NCBI GenBank assembly: GCA_947311845.1
Contig: CAMZMU010000107.1
Coordinates: 35,961,271-36,025,270, forward strand
DNA length: 64,000 nt
Origin: Poa pratensis
Taxonomy: Eukaryota > Streptophyta > Magnoliopsida > Poales > Poaceae
Direction: 5' to 3'
Shown here: piece after piece, positions 32,343-47,400 of the stretch
How the letters are laid out: each line of letters starts with the position of its first letter
Position numbering within the stretch: the stretch's first letter is position 1
The notes under the pieces: model-generated
Database searches by the model: none
What the model was told of the DNA's origin: nothing
The model's input: the letters and a program-made list of their open reading frames with translations, nothing else
Program-made: the position numbers and the translations under genes

Positions 32343-34660
32343 CGTGAGCGCGCCGCGGCTGGCTCCGGGACGACCGATCGGCGTCGTCACGATCGATCTG
32401 AGGTTTTGTTTTGACTCGTTAAGCCTCCTCCTCCGGGCACGCGCCCGCGCGCTCCGTGCAGAGAGGTTATCTCGGGCGATGTAATGGTGGCGACTCGGCA
32501 AGTGTTCATGCAGGATCAAGTCCAGATCAGAAATGCATGCGCAAGCCGTTACGAACTCACGGCTTCTGTTAAAGCGGATGCGACACTCGGAAATACTGGC
32601 GAGCGTGCACATGGGATGCAGTTGTGCTTCTGGAAACAAGTTTGAAAGCCATCTCTCTTTTTTTAGAGAGAGTTACATTTAGACGGAAGGAAGGAAGACT
32701 CGAAATGAGCTCAGTTTTAAATTAACCGAACATCAACCGGCCAACATTTACATGATAGCAAACAACATTAAAAAAAACTCACAGTACCAGCTAGCAATAC
32801 AAGCACTGAAATGTGAACAGCTAAACACATAGGGAATTGAGCACAATGGCAACAAAGGTCCATGGTACCATGGTGTGGTGCGAGTGTTTTTCCGGTCGAA
32901 ACCTCAACGCTCTAGCGCCAGCGGCGGCGATGCCTACGGGGGTCGTAACCTTATGGGGGACGTTGTTGTGGTTACCTTTCCCGCATCAGAGCACCGGGTG
33001 AAAACACTAACCGTTTCGGACTCGATGACTGTGGCGTACTGCATTGTCACCCTCTTGAGCCAAACCTCTTAGGTCATCTTTGATTCAAAGGATTTGCATA
33101 GAAAAATTGTAGGATTCAAATCCTTTGTAAATTCCTATGTTGGTCATTTAATTCATAGGATTGAATCCGATATGAATTTTTCCTAAGGAATCTTTTGCAC
33201 TAGGTTTCATAGGAAATCTAACATCCACTCAAACATCTTTTTTTAGAATCCTTTACTTTTCCTGGTTTTTATGCATATCAAATCTTGTGGATTGAAATGG
33301 GCATGACATTACAATCCTATGGTTTTCATATTCCTGCGTTTTTAGAATCCTACTTTTCCTGTGATGGAATCCTTTGCAAATTATCAAAACATAGAACTTC
33401 CCATGATAATCGAGAGAAAAGAATATATACATCACAGAGACACCACGTGATATTCAGGACAACACGTTGGTTTCAGATGATATTCATGAATCATGACCAT
33501 AAACAGATCGTGAAGGGTAGTGCTTACGAAGACAATCCTCTATCGACTCACATAGCATCTCACTGTCTTTGCATCTTGAACCTATACTTGTTTGGTATGG
33601 GTCTTCGATAGTCGTGGTTCCATTAAGCTTGATCAAACAAGAGTAGTACGTCTAGAGACCACCACTCCATAGCAAAGGCCTTCAATCCAGGCAGACATAA
33701 CCAAATAATGACGTCAAGTGATACCAGGCCACATGAGGAAATCAGCAGATCGTCATGTCTCCGATCCGGCCACAAAACCATATACAGAAAAAATGGGGTG
33801 TAAGATCATCGCACACAATAAAGGCCTCTTTGATTAAAAGGATTTTTACAAAAATAAATACAGGATTGGCATCCTTAGAAAAAAGATCTATGTGTCGTTT
33901 TAGATTGGATGCTATATGATTTATCCCACAATATCTTCATACAGTAAATTTCATAGGAAGATTTCATCAACTCAAACCTCTTGGAAAAATCCTCTGTTTT
34001 TTTCCTTTGGTGCAATCAAAGAAAACTTCAGTGCAAACAAAATCTTTTAGGATTGGAAAGCCGCATTTTCCCCTATATTTTGCCTATTATTATATTTTCA
34101 GAATCATGTGAATAAAGAAGACCTAATGAATGCATTATAAGAAAAACTCCGGTCACCTGGATTTGGGCATCAGAGGGTGAAGGGTGAACCTATCTTAACT
34201 CTACTAACGATTTGACCAATATTAGCAACAAAATTTAACTAGAGCAGGCAAGCTGGCATGTACACGCTTTTCTAATTAAAAGATAGAAGAGCACCGACAT
34301 ACAAACGAAATTTAGCAGTCATCCAAACAAAAGATCACATGAAGACACCCATCACCCATCCAAATGAAGAAACATAGATGAATACAAAGACAATGGCTCA
34401 CAAACAAGAACAGAAAATTCTAAAAGCAAAGTAGCGCAAGGTTCAAAGAGACTCCCCAACTAGCATAGCCCGGTAACCAACCTGCCAAGCAGCTAGGCAG
34501 CTACATTGCTACAAGCCTCCCTATCACACCACAAATAGGAGCCTCCAAACCACAAGAACACTACAATCTATACTGAAGAAAATACAAACCCAGAGCACAT
34601 TGAAGTGTCACTCGAAAGGCATAACACTATAATTCAAGTCTCCAGGCACATAGATCATGT
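32343..34660. other. Intergenic, with relics of a small DNA transposon
   Basis: The proximal part should hold the LTPG promoter. Two segments, about 33072-33390 and 33824-34030, carry related end sequences (ATCTTTGATTCAAAGGATTT; CCTCTTTGATTAAAAGGATT) and internal words such as CATAGGAA and TCAACTCAAAC. They look like copies of one MITE family, but I cannot define terminal repeats and target duplications for either. No gene was recognised. Confidence 0.4.
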
Positions 34661-36639
<1,979 letters not shown>

Positions 36640-37889
36640 CTTCACTTTCTCTGGCTTCTACTAGTCACTGATGGTCAAATCAGGTGTATTGTGAGAAATT
36701 CAGTGAGCTAAATATTGGATAACATCTCATTAAGACAACCACAAACAAGCATGAATCTAGCTATTGTTGCCCAAGTACAATAGCATTAAAGCAATATACT
36801 CCGTACCGTGACAATGTAATCACAAGATTTCACATTTTCAGTTCCAATCATTAAACCCGGAAATTTAGAGAAGAATCCAAACCAACTCAAGCTACATATC
36901 ATGTATTGTCAAATAGAAACGAAGCAGTTAAGGGGAAGAGTACCCAGGCACCCAGCTAACCATCGCCCTTACTCCCTTCGAAAATTTAAGCTTACATTGT
37001 TTGTTCTAGCGTCACAAGCTTCAATATTATAAATACACCTCTTCATACCGTAAAAAAGACAGCATTTACGGAACTAGATTTCATTTCTTTTCTTTTACAA
37101 CCACAATATTTCCTCCAGAACACAATCACAGAACTTATGAAGACATGGATATAACTACAACCAAATAAAGATAAAGCCATAAAGCAACTAGCACAGAACA
37201 ATAGGGAACATCAAAATATCAAAATTTGAGCGAAGATTAAACTACGATTAACAGAAGTATTCAATACCTCAAGTCATTCCTCATATTGCACCAAGCTTAA
37301 TCCAGAAAATCCATTGCCTTTATGTGGCGGTGAAAAAGGGCATTCAAGCCAAAGAGTGGTACTCATCTGAGAGTTCTCTCTAGCGCATGGTCTAACTTGG
37401 GAAATGTCATAGTTCCATGGCAGACCGTGCATACTGCTCTTGACTTATCAAGGCATGCTTGCTGGAAACAAGTATATCAGAAGCCATGACGACTGAATTG
37501 GGGTCATTTCTCCACTAAGAGATTCCATGTTCTATGGCACCTCATTTGTCCCATGTGACTCAACTAAACAACCACCCATCAGAATTCATACACCTATCCA
37601 CATTCCCATAAATCCAAGTGACACTATCATCTATCACTAACAAGTATACTAGAACACCATAATTCGATCATCTCAAACCTTGCACTTCAACTACATCTCT
37701 GCCATGTCTCTTATCATCCATCCCCACGATATTTTTCTATATCTCCTCCACTCTAGCAGGTATCTCCAGTCAGCCAAGAAGGTATCTAAAACTCCATGCC
37801 ACACTCACAGCAACAGACGGCGATGCTGCTGGAGGGTTAAGGCTTTTTTTTTTTTGCGGGGGAGAGATAAGCTTGTTAGGCAAACCAGA
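36640..37889. other. Intergenic between 14-3-3 and GID2 genes
   Basis: The left part should contain the 14-3-3 promoter and 5' UTR, perhaps with a leader intron. The right part should contain the 3' UTR of the GID2 gene. It is AT-rich with a T-tract near 37845. I see no repeat family or RNA gene. Confidence 0.4.
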
Positions 37890-38536
37890 TCAGCCGCACT
37901 GCCCACCTCCACTCTTATCGCTGTCACCGCCCTTGTCTTTCTTAGGAAAAGGATGATTCGGCATGTTCTGAAAGAAGCCAATCGAGAAGAGAGACAGCGA
38001 GAGCTGAACCTGGTCCCTGCCCAACCTCACAGGTAACTGCCGCCTCCCCTGTCCGGGCGCCCCAGCACCACGCTGCTGGAGCGGGCGGATGTACACGGCG
38101 TGCAGACGGCGGAAGCCACCAAGCGAGAGCACGACCGCACGGAGCTGCCGCTCAGAGAAGCCAAGGCTCGCCCACTCCCGCACGCACGCCGCCTCCCACA
38201 GCCGCTCGTCCTCCGCCAGCTGCCGCCACCCCTGGCTCACGCACGCCGCAGCGGCCAGTGTCCGCGCCTCCGCCCGCAGCAGCACCTCGAATAGCACGTC
38301 CTCCCCGAGATCCGGCACCCTCGGTGGCTCACCGACCTCTGTCGCGTCCGTAGGCGGCGGCTGCTGCTGCTGTTGTGGTGGTGGCTGGGAAGAGGAGGAC
38401 GCCTCGGAGTGGTGGCTTGAGCTTGAGGGCGGCTCCGTGCGCTGCTTCTTGGCTGGCTCGTTGGAGCTGCCGCCGCCGCAGCAGGAGGAGGAGCCCAGGG
38501 ATCATCGCGACCCGAGGAATCAGAACGGGACTTCAT
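37890..38536 (-). pseudogene. GID2: F-box protein GID2/SLEEPY1-like, with a single frameshift
   Basis: GID2 is the F-box subunit of an SCF E3 ligase that ubiquitinates DELLA repressors in gibberellin signalling. From 38318 to 37890 one frame reads the F-box (PDLGEDVLFEVLLRAEARTL, then ACVSQGWRQLAEDERLWEAA), the GGF region (VVLSLGGFRRLHAVYIRPL), the LSL region (VQLSLSLFSIGFFQNM) and the end GGGQCG. The expected start MKSRSDSSGRDDPWAPPP (38536) is in a different frame. The following NEPAKKQRTEPP and a Gln run are back in the F-box frame. ATG to stop spans 647 bases, one short of a multiple of three. The break maps to the GGCGGCGGC run near 38470-38490. It is intronless, as for known GID2 genes. 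It is either a real knockout copy or a one-base sequence error. Confidence 0.85.
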
Positions 38537-38959
38537 GGCGGAGGAATCTAGCCTTGGTCAGCAGGAGCTGCTGCTGCCTGCGCGAGCGAACGGTCGATCA
38601 CCTGTAGACACGACAGCTTTATCTATCTCACACCGGAATCATCACACGCAAATCAACTCAAAACGCCCCAAAATTCTACACTAGAAATCAGCACAGATTC
38701 GCCCGATTTAGCTCGCTCGCTCAAACCCAACCCAAAACTCCCGGAACACACACCAGATCTGACCGAATCGAGCTACCAGCGGACCAAAATTAGGCTCGGA
38801 GCAATTCGAGAGGAATCCGTGAGAGGCAGTGGTTTACCTGCGCTCCGGCGGCGGCGGCGGCTACGCGCTTCCCGTGCTCTCGTGCTCGAATCGAGTGACG
38901 GGAAATGTTTCCGCTGCTGCTGTTCTTCCTTTTCGCAGCCGAGGCGCTCCAGCTCTAAA

Positions 38960-39286
38960 GGGCATGTACAATGATTGAGAAGGCGTGCCTTCTCTTAACC
39001 GTCCACGTCATTTAGAGAAGGCAAAATCATTACTTGTACAATGCGTTATCTCTTATTGCCATCCCTAACAATTAATGTGAATTAATCATATTTTAGTAGA
39101 AAATCGTAGTTCTAAGAGAAGACAAGTGGTACAATGGTGAAATTAGTCTTCTCTTATTTCGTAAGAGATCATCTCTTAGCTAAGAGAAGGCAACCTTCTC
39201 TTTCTTAATTCTTTCTCCGCCACATAGATAATTATCCTACGTGTCAACGCTAAGAGAAGGCTGACATCACCCCATTGTACATGCCC
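38960..39286. mobile_element. MITE upstream of GID2 (327 bp)
   Basis: The ends GGGCATGTACAATG and CATTGTACATGCCC are perfect inverted repeats, and TAAA occurs directly outside both. Internal words AGAGAAGGC and GTCTTCTCTTA recur in both orientations, giving a partly palindromic interior. The size and ends resemble Tourist/PIF-Harbinger-type MITEs, but the flanking repeat is four bases rather than TWA. It lies about 420 bp upstream of the GID2 ATG, within the probable promoter. Confidence 0.75.
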
Positions 39287-39766
39287 TAAAGAAGGGTGGA
39301 TGACGTAGCAGCCGCCGACGCCGGATGCCCTCCATCCAGTCGAACGTCGACACGTGGCGCGCGTGTTCCTGTCTGCTGCGTGGCCCCACGAGCAGCAATG
39401 CCTCAGACATGCCATGATGGGGTGTGCTTACAGGTGGACCCGACTCTGTGGTGAGCCCACCGGTCAGGGTGGGAGCGGCGGTAGGAGCACTACGCATGGA
39501 CAGTGGAGGGATGATGATGCCCTAGTGTTGGGCCTCGTGGAGTGTCGGCTGCAGTGTGCTGTCGAGAAAAATCGAAATGATGCGGCGGGCCGGCACCGAG
39601 CCAGCGAGACACGGCGCCAGATCGCGGTGCATCCGCCGCCGCCGACAAAAAAGACAAAAATCACCATGTGACGAAAGTATTTCACAAAATGAACGTTTGG
39701 CGAAACTATTTCATCAAACTAACCATTTCGGTTAGCGTCCAACAATCATACGCTATGCTCTACATA

Positions 39767-39959
39767 GTAGCGCCTTGGTGCAAGGCGCTACACTTTCTAC
39801 CTACGTGGCGTCTGCGAGGCCCGGTTTGGAGACCATAACGCCTAAGCCTAAGGCGCTACACATTAACTTAGAAAAATTTAGGTGTCATCGCTGGAGTGTG
39901 CTCCGCTGCACGCGCGTCCGAAAATTCTGATCGCCATAGCGCCTCTAGCTGAGGCGCTA
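39767..39959. repeat. Three GTAGCGCC/GGCGCTAC palindromes
   Basis: Palindromes of the form (A)GCGCCT-loop-AGGCGCT occur at 39767-39791, about 39836-39858 and 39937-39959. The arms are almost the same each time but the loops differ (TGGTGCA, AAGCCTA, CTAGCTG-like). Separations are about 45 and 78 bases. I cannot assign them to a known element. They sit just outside the truncated end of the gypsy element. Confidence 0.7.
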
Positions 39960-40049
39960 CACTGACGAGCGCGCTATGCCTGGAAGTGTCATGCATGCAG
40001 TCGCAGAAGATACACAAAGATGCAACGAAAGGAAAAGAAAAGATATCCC

Positions 40050-40361
40050 TGCCTGCTCCGCCAATGGAACATGAAGCGCGGAGAACTTGCGCTCCAAAGT
40101 ACGAAGCCAATCATCAGCTTCCAGTGGCTCCTTAGCATCAGCAAAAGTAGGTGGCTGGGAACGCAGGAACTCAGTGAGAGTGTTGCACTCGTTCCTCCGT
40201 GCATTTTGCTGCACCAACTGTTCCAGCAAGCGCTCATTGCGCCCACGGTTCTCCTCAATAGCCATCAAGACCTCAGCCATCGAGGGTGGTGGCGGCAGAT
40301 CATCCTCATCATCATTGTGGTTACCGCGACCACCACGGCCTCCACGACCTCCTCGAGTCAT
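40050..40361 (-). pseudogene. Truncated second gag start
   Basis: The frame reads MTRGGRGGRGGRGNHNDDED, then PPPPSMAEVLMAIEENRGRN, and is nearly identical to the gag start at 48857. Similarity stops near 40065-40050, after SALHVPLAEQ. The continuing open frame to 39957 is flanking sequence, not gag. Confidence 0.85.
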
Positions 40362-40928
40362 TCTGGAGATTTGACAATGACACAGTTAGTATCTTTCTCC
40401 GAATGGTCGAACAATAGCATTAGCGTCTACTCAAGTACACAGACTAGGGACGATAATACTTTGCGAGAAGGAAAACAACAAGATAGAATTTGGGTCAAAG
40501 ATCAGCATCATGTGCTACTAGTGAGAGTTAAGAAATCACAACTTAACACACTCTAGTTGGCACAATCCGGGACCTTATGTTCAAGTCCGTGGGTTAAAAC
40601 CCAAAGAAAGGATCAAAAGATTAAGCTCGGTGGAAACATCTGAGTTGATTTGGGATTGCAACGCAGCGGGAGCAACGTGACACATAACACTAACGGTCGA
40701 ACCCACCCCGTTTCTAATCATTTTGAAGTAACAGGTGAGAAGTAAAACCTTTAAGTCAAATGAGGTAAGATGGCTCCGAGATTTAGAGGGTAACCAGATA
40801 AGGAGTAAAAAGAATCCTAAGATGGTTTTCACAACTCATTTTTAGGTTTAAAATATTTTCACAATCACTAGACTCAACATCGACCAGTAGAAGGGTTTCC
40901 TACAGGCAGTACTGCTCTGATACCAACT

Positions 40929-43900
40929 TGTGGCGCCCTGACCTGACTGTTATACAGTGATGTTGTGTGTCACCGGTTAAGCGATACAACCGGAGGTTAC
41001 GGGTTTACCAATCCCCGGCCAAAACCTTTGGCAGGCGTTGCTCGGAATGGATCATCGGCAACGCAACACCCCGATTGATGCCTTAACACAGGCACAACCC
41101 TCAATGCATAATAGAGAGACCAAGACTTGTGGAACAACTGGCACATCACAGACTCTACGACACCAAAACATATAGTTCAACTCTATAACAGAGAAAGATA
41201 GCAAATGACAACCAGAGGTCACAGACCCAACATTACACCAAGCGGAAGCGAATTAGGTTGTTCTAAACAACAAGAACCAACATATGGCCTAAGAGGCCTA
41301 CAGATAAACATCACAACGCCAGCTGTTCCGGGATGTCCCAAGCTGCCACCTGGGAACCCCAGACTACTCGTCGACGTCCACAAAGAACCCACCTTCGAGG
41401 TCGGTGAAGTCCTCCTCTGAAACAAAACAAACGACGTTGAGTTCGATGAACTCGCAAGATTAGAGCTAATATATGCTCGATGAGGCTTTCCAAGTTATAT
41501 GGTTGTTTTGCATAAAGCTGACTTTATTTATGAAAACATAACTCAAAGGCATCGACTATTCAGAATATTTTCAAAAGAGGTAAGAAGTACTCTTTTTCAT
41601 CACCTTTCTCAACATCAACCATTGTACCTGTTCATCAAAGGCACCTCCCCGACTCACCCTCGAGGAAGCTCACCTTGCATTTGTGAGTGGTACCTCTAGT
41701 ACCCAGTTTTTAATCATTCCGTTGAAGTTATTCTATGATCCCACCTTCACTTCCCAAGTTCGTCCATAACCGCGGACACGGCTTTTCGAAAAGATTTAAC
41801 CCTGCAGGGGTGTACAAATGTTTGCCACGCGTACCGTCCGGCCCATTACCTGATCATTAGCTCTCTTCCTTGGAAAGCCGGCTGGGTGGGAGCGGTGTCG
41901 ACTTCTCCCTCGTTAAGGACTTTCCAGGATCATCAGTGAGGACGGAACAGGTTTGGTGTCTCCTCCAACCCCCTGTCCCGTGGCCACTCATTTTCCTAAC
42001 ACAACCATCCTCATCCAGTTCACCCACCATCATCACGCACGCGCAAATGGAAGCTCAAACTAGAGGACCCTGGCTAGCCCCGCCCGAGTTATTTAGTCTA
42101 TGAGGGTTCCTGCAATGCATAGGCCTCACGCATGGTTGCACGCTCAGTCTTGGTTCAAGAGGTGAAGAACTCGCACCTAGGCGGCGAGAACGAGACAAAA
42201 CACCACAACCACAGTGGCCTCTCATCCCCACCTTTAAGCATTTTATTATCCATCACCACATTTCTCCACCATCATTCTCCGTTCATCACCCGTTTCCAAC
42301 ATAAACCATCCACCATATAGCTATGCAATTAACTAAGCATGGCTAAGCAACAACATAGCATAGTAAGTATCTCGGGCCAACCAACGAACCTATGGATATA
42401 GGAGGGAAAACAGGTAAATGGCATAGGGAACTTAATGCAACTATAGGATACTCTAATCCAATCAAATTGACATTTGGAACCGCATGCAATATTATAGTGG
42501 AGAAAATATTTGCGGAAACATAGGATAAGATATGCTCAGAGGGGGGATTACGCTTGCCTTGTTGATACGGCTGGTAGTACGGATCGTCACAAGACGGGGG
42601 TGGCACTTCACCTCCTTGATCTACCGATGCACAAAACACGGGAAGATACAATCAACACCACCATGCTAACATATGCAATGCGCAATCACATGATGGCATG
42701 ACAATTTGAATGCACCGTAAAAGTATTGAACAAGATCAACAAGTTAAATGGGGTCCCCGTTATATTTATTGCATTAATTGGAATAAACCCCATATTTTAA
42801 CTTAGTGATTATAATTACTACTAGAGCACATTATTGTAATTGTGATCGATGAGGCATGATGATGATGATTCTGGATTACTCATGTTTTTCTGATCATTTT
42901 GATATAAAGAACACATTTTTCGGAGGTCCCGGTGAAGAGTTATTAATTTTAGAAATTCCTCTTTTTAAATTATTTACCTTTTATTATTTTAATTCCAACG
43001 ATAAAAGGTTTTATTTACTCGACTCCGCGAGAGAGCGATGGAACCTGAAGGAATCAACGGAGGTTCGATAACTCTACAAGCGAGAGGGGGAGCGGGGACA
43101 TGTGCTACCGCGAGGGAAAAGAGAAAAAGAATATTGCAAACTTTGCTATCCAGGCCGGAAATTCCGATCCAAAGGTGCTCTTGGGCCGGAGTTTCCGGTC
43201 CACCAAAATCTCAGCCCAAAGCGGCAGCCACTGGACCCAGTCCGGAGTTGGGCCGGAGTTGGGCCGGAGTCTCCGGGCTCCAACCGACGAAACAGAACGA
43301 GGAAAAAAAAAGAACGCACGGCAGGGCCCGACGGGTACGACCTTCGGCGACGGCGGCCGCTCGGCGGGCAGCACGGCGTAGCGTGAAAATGGGGAGAGGG
43401 GAAGGGCATGCAGAGGTGCAGCATCTCACCACGAACTCGTACGACCAGACGGGGAGGCGCGGGGTGGACGACGGCGACGAACTCGTCCGGTGAAGCGGCG
43501 GCGGAGCTCGGACGGCTGCGCGGAGGAACGGGGACGGCGGCGTTGATTCCCTGCCTCCCGCCTCAATTCCTTTGATCAGGCGGTAGAGGACGAAGGGGCG
43601 GAGCTGCAGGTGGTCGCGGCTTTGCCCGGCATCTCCTAGAACGGCGGCGATTCGACGGCGAGCGCGGCGGCCATGGCGTGCGTGGAGGAAGGAGATGGGG
43701 GGGAAACGGGCACGAGGGGGTCGGGGATGGATAGGGCAGGGCGGCGACTCGTGTGGCTCTCCTTCCTTCAGGGTAGTGCAGAGGAGGAGGGGGGGGGGGC
43801 CGGCGGGCAAGGAGGGCATGGCGACGGCGACCTGGTGCGGCTCGGCCGCCCGGTCGCTACAGGAGGAAGACGGTGGTTTTCCGAAAACCCCCCTGCGAAA

Positions 43901-44426
43901 AACAAATTCATCACGGACTAGTCCTTCCAAAATTACAAAGAGGTCCTTTTCTGTTTTAAAAATCAAAACCAGCACATGTTTTGAATTAATTGGGGCATTT
44001 AAACATTTTGCAAAAATGTGAGAAAATTCCAGTAGCCTCCCCACAACATGTGGAAACTCCACCAAAATTGGTTTGGCAAAATAAAATGTTTTGAACCACT
44101 TTTGTTCATAGTGTTGAATTATATCATTTTGCTCATTTTCCAAATATTGCTATTTAAATATTTTGGGGCAAAGGCAAAAACAATATTGTGGACTCTTGGA
44201 ACTTCCTTGACAAATATGGATGTCCAAGTAATTTTGTTTGCAAGTTTGATTGTCTTCCTTGTTGTGAAATTTGTTGGGACAAGTTTTGCATTATTGGTTT
44301 TCAACATTGCCAAGAATGAAATTGTGTGGCTTAGCAATTTAAATGGATGCAATGATGCATGCATGCCATGATGCAAATGAGGACACAAAAGTGAAAATTT
44401 GGTACTCAAATTTTGGGGCTGTTACA
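40929..44426 (-). repeat. Gypsy LTR copy 1 (3498 bp, middle LTR)
   Basis: On the minus strand it begins TGTAACAGCCCC and ends GGGCGCCACA. It is almost identical to the LTR at 49421-52440, apart from about 463 extra bases (43431-43893) and many one-base indels. Open frames inside are not conserved between the copies and are not genes. Confidence 0.9.
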
Positions 44427-44441
44427 ATTCTACCCTCCTTA
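44427..44441 (-). promoter_or_regulatory. Polypurine tract of gypsy element
   Basis: The minus strand reads AAGGAGGGTAGAAT directly before the TGTAACAG start of the LTR. This is the position and composition of the plus-strand primer for retroelement reverse transcription. Confidence 0.8.
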
Positions 44442-47400
44442 CAGGAATCTCGTCCCGAGATTCTAAGATTGCGAGAAGAAGTCGGGATACTCCTCACGAA
44501 GACTAGACTCTCGTTCCCAAGTTGCTTCTTCCTCGGAATGATGAGACCATTGAACTTTGAGGAACTTGGTAGTCTTGTTCGGGTCTTTCTTTCAGCTTCA
44601 TCCAAGACACGGATAGGATGCTCACGATAAGTGAGTCTTCCTGTAGATCTAGCTCTTCATGATTGACCCCATGGATAGGATCTTGAAACACCGGCGAAGT
44701 TGGGAGACATGAAACACATCATACATTTGGAAATGACCGGTAACTCCAACTTATAAGAAAGATCTCCTCGCTTCAGAACGGTGAAGGGCCAACATAGCGA
44801 GGTGCCAATTTCCCTTTGATTCCGAAGCGGCGAACGCCACGAAGGGGAGAGACACGGAGATAAGCTTTATCACCAATTTCATAGTGAACCTCCTGATGAT
44901 GCTTGTCATAGTAGCTCTTCTGCCTAGACTGAGCAATCTTCAGATTCTCTCTTATGATTCGAACCTTCTCCTCAGCTTCATTGATAATCTGGACCAAAGA
45001 GTGCTCTCTCTCCGGTCTCAGACCAATTTAGAGGAGTGCGGCATTTTCTTCCATAGAGAACCTCAAATGGAGCCATGCCCAGACTAGCTTGATAGCTATT
45101 GTTGTAGGAGAACTCCGCGAAAGGGAGATACTTTTCCCAATCCTTACCGAAAGAGATTACACATGCCCTAAGCATGTCTTCCAAAACTTGGTTCACTCTC
45201 TCGGTCTGACCATCAGTTTGGGGATGGAAAGCGGTGCTGAAGTTAAGACGGTTCCCATGGCATTTTGGAAACTAGTCCAAAACTTGGAGGTGAATAGGCT
45301 TCCACGATCAGAAATTATCTTCTTGGGAACGCCGTGAAGGACAACAATCCGGGAAGCATACAGGTCTGCCAACTTGGCAGCTGTAATGTCAACACGAACT
45401 GGGAGGAAGTGAGCCACTTTTGATAGTCGATCAATGATGACCCAGATGGCATCATGTCCCTTTGGAGACTTCGGCAGACCAGTAATGAAATCCATACCAA
45501 TTTCATCCCATTTCCACTCGGGAATAGCAATAGGGTGAAGAGTGCCGGCAGGCCTTTGATGTTCAGCCTTTACCCGTCGACAGGTGTCGCATTCAGCAAC
45601 ATACTTGGCAATTTCCGTTTCATACGAGTCCACCAGAATTGTGGTCGAAGGTCTTGGTACATTTTGGTACTACCGGGATGAATAGAGAGAGGAGATTCAT
45701 GAGCTTCTTGGAGGATCAACTCCCTCAATTTTCGTTTCTTTGGCACACCAAGCGGTCACCAAAATAAACAACTCCAGATTCATTGACAGAAAAACATTTG
45801 GCCTTCCCGCTAGCAATGTTCTCCTTGATTTTCAGAATACCCTTGTCACGCTTTGAGCATCCTTAATCTGGTCCACAAGAGTAGATTTGATCTCCAGATT
45901 TGCAAGGTAGCCGGAAGGAACAATTTCCAGGTTCAAACGGGCAAACTCTTCATAGAGCAGGTTGGGCCTCTTCAATCATCAGATTGTTGCAATAGGACTT
46001 CCGACTTAGCGCGTCAGCCACGACGTTTGCTTTGCCGGGTTGATAGTTCAGACTCACATTGTAGTCCGTGATTAACTCCAACCAACGCCTTTGCCTGAGA
46101 TTTAAATCCGGCTGGGTGAAGAGGTACTTCAGACTCTTGTGATCCGAGAAGATCTCGCAACGGTTACCAAACAGGTATGGTCTCCATTGCTTCAAAGCAT
46201 AGACCACGCGGCAAGTTCTAGATCATGAGTTGGGTAGTTGAGCTCATGCGGCTTAAGTTGGCGAGAAGCATATGCCACCACATGGCCATCTTGCATTAAC
46301 ACACAACCCAACCTTGTAGAGAGGCGTCACAGAAGACGACGAAATCCTTGCTGTGTCCGGCAGGACAAGCACAGGAGCGGACGTGAGCTTGGCTTTCAGT
46401 GTTTGGAAACTCTCTTCAGCTTCGGCCGACCATACAAACTTTTTATCCTTCTTGAGAAGGTCAGTCAGGCCTTGGCTATCTTGGAGAAACCTTCGATGAA
46501 TCGGCGGTAGTAACCCGCCAATCCGAGAAAGCTCGAATGTCCTTGACTGACATTGGAGTTTTCCAATCCAGAATGGACTGAATCTTGTCAGGAATGACAG
46601 CCACACCATTGCGGATATCACATGACCAAGGAAGATGAGATTATCCAACCAAAACTCACACTTGGAGAACTTGGCATAGAGGCGGTGTTCTCGAAGTCTT
46701 GTCAGAACCAAACGAAGATGTTCCTCATGCTCTTCATTGGTTTTGGAATAGATGAGGATGTCATCAATGTAAATGACGACAAACTTATCAAGATAATCCA
46801 TGAAGATGGAGTTCATGAGCCTCATGAAAGTAGCTGGGCATTTGTGAGACCAAAGGACATGACGGTATACTCATATGAGCCATAACGAGTAACAAATGCC
46901 GTCTTTGGAATATCCTCCTTTCTGATTTTTATCTGATGGTAGCCTGACCTCAGATCCATCTTGGAGAATACCGTTGCACCAGCTAACTGATCCAACAGAT
47001 CATTGATGCGAGGAATAGGATACTTGTTCTTGATTGTCACCGCATTCAACGGTCGATAGTCAGAGACTAGACGAGGCACGGTAGAATCCCTCTTCTTGAC
47101 AAAGAGTACCGGACAACCCCAAGGTGAACTGCTAGGCTGGATGAACTCCTTAGCTAACAGCTGATCAATTTGCTCTTTCAACAGAGCCAACTCTTCCACC
47201 GGCATACGGTAGGGCTTCTTGGAAATTGGAGCGGTACCGGGAAGTAGATCTATGACAAACTCCACACTTCGGTCAGGAGGCATGCCAGGCAATTCTTCCG
47301 GGAACACATCCGGGAAGTCACACACCACGTGTATGTCCTGGATTTCAGGAGGGGATTCGCCTTCCATAAAGCAAAGGAGAATCTCAGGTGAGCGGGGTAC

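Noticed and set aside
43211..44143. A 310-residue minus-strand frame
   Set aside because: It lies inside the gypsy LTR and is broken by the 463-bp deletion in the other LTR copy, so it is not conserved.
44048..44409. Hydrophobic plus-strand frame (107 residues) that occurs twice in the window
   Set aside because: It repeats only because it lies in the two gypsy LTRs; no start context or homology, and a minus-strand frame overlaps it equally well.
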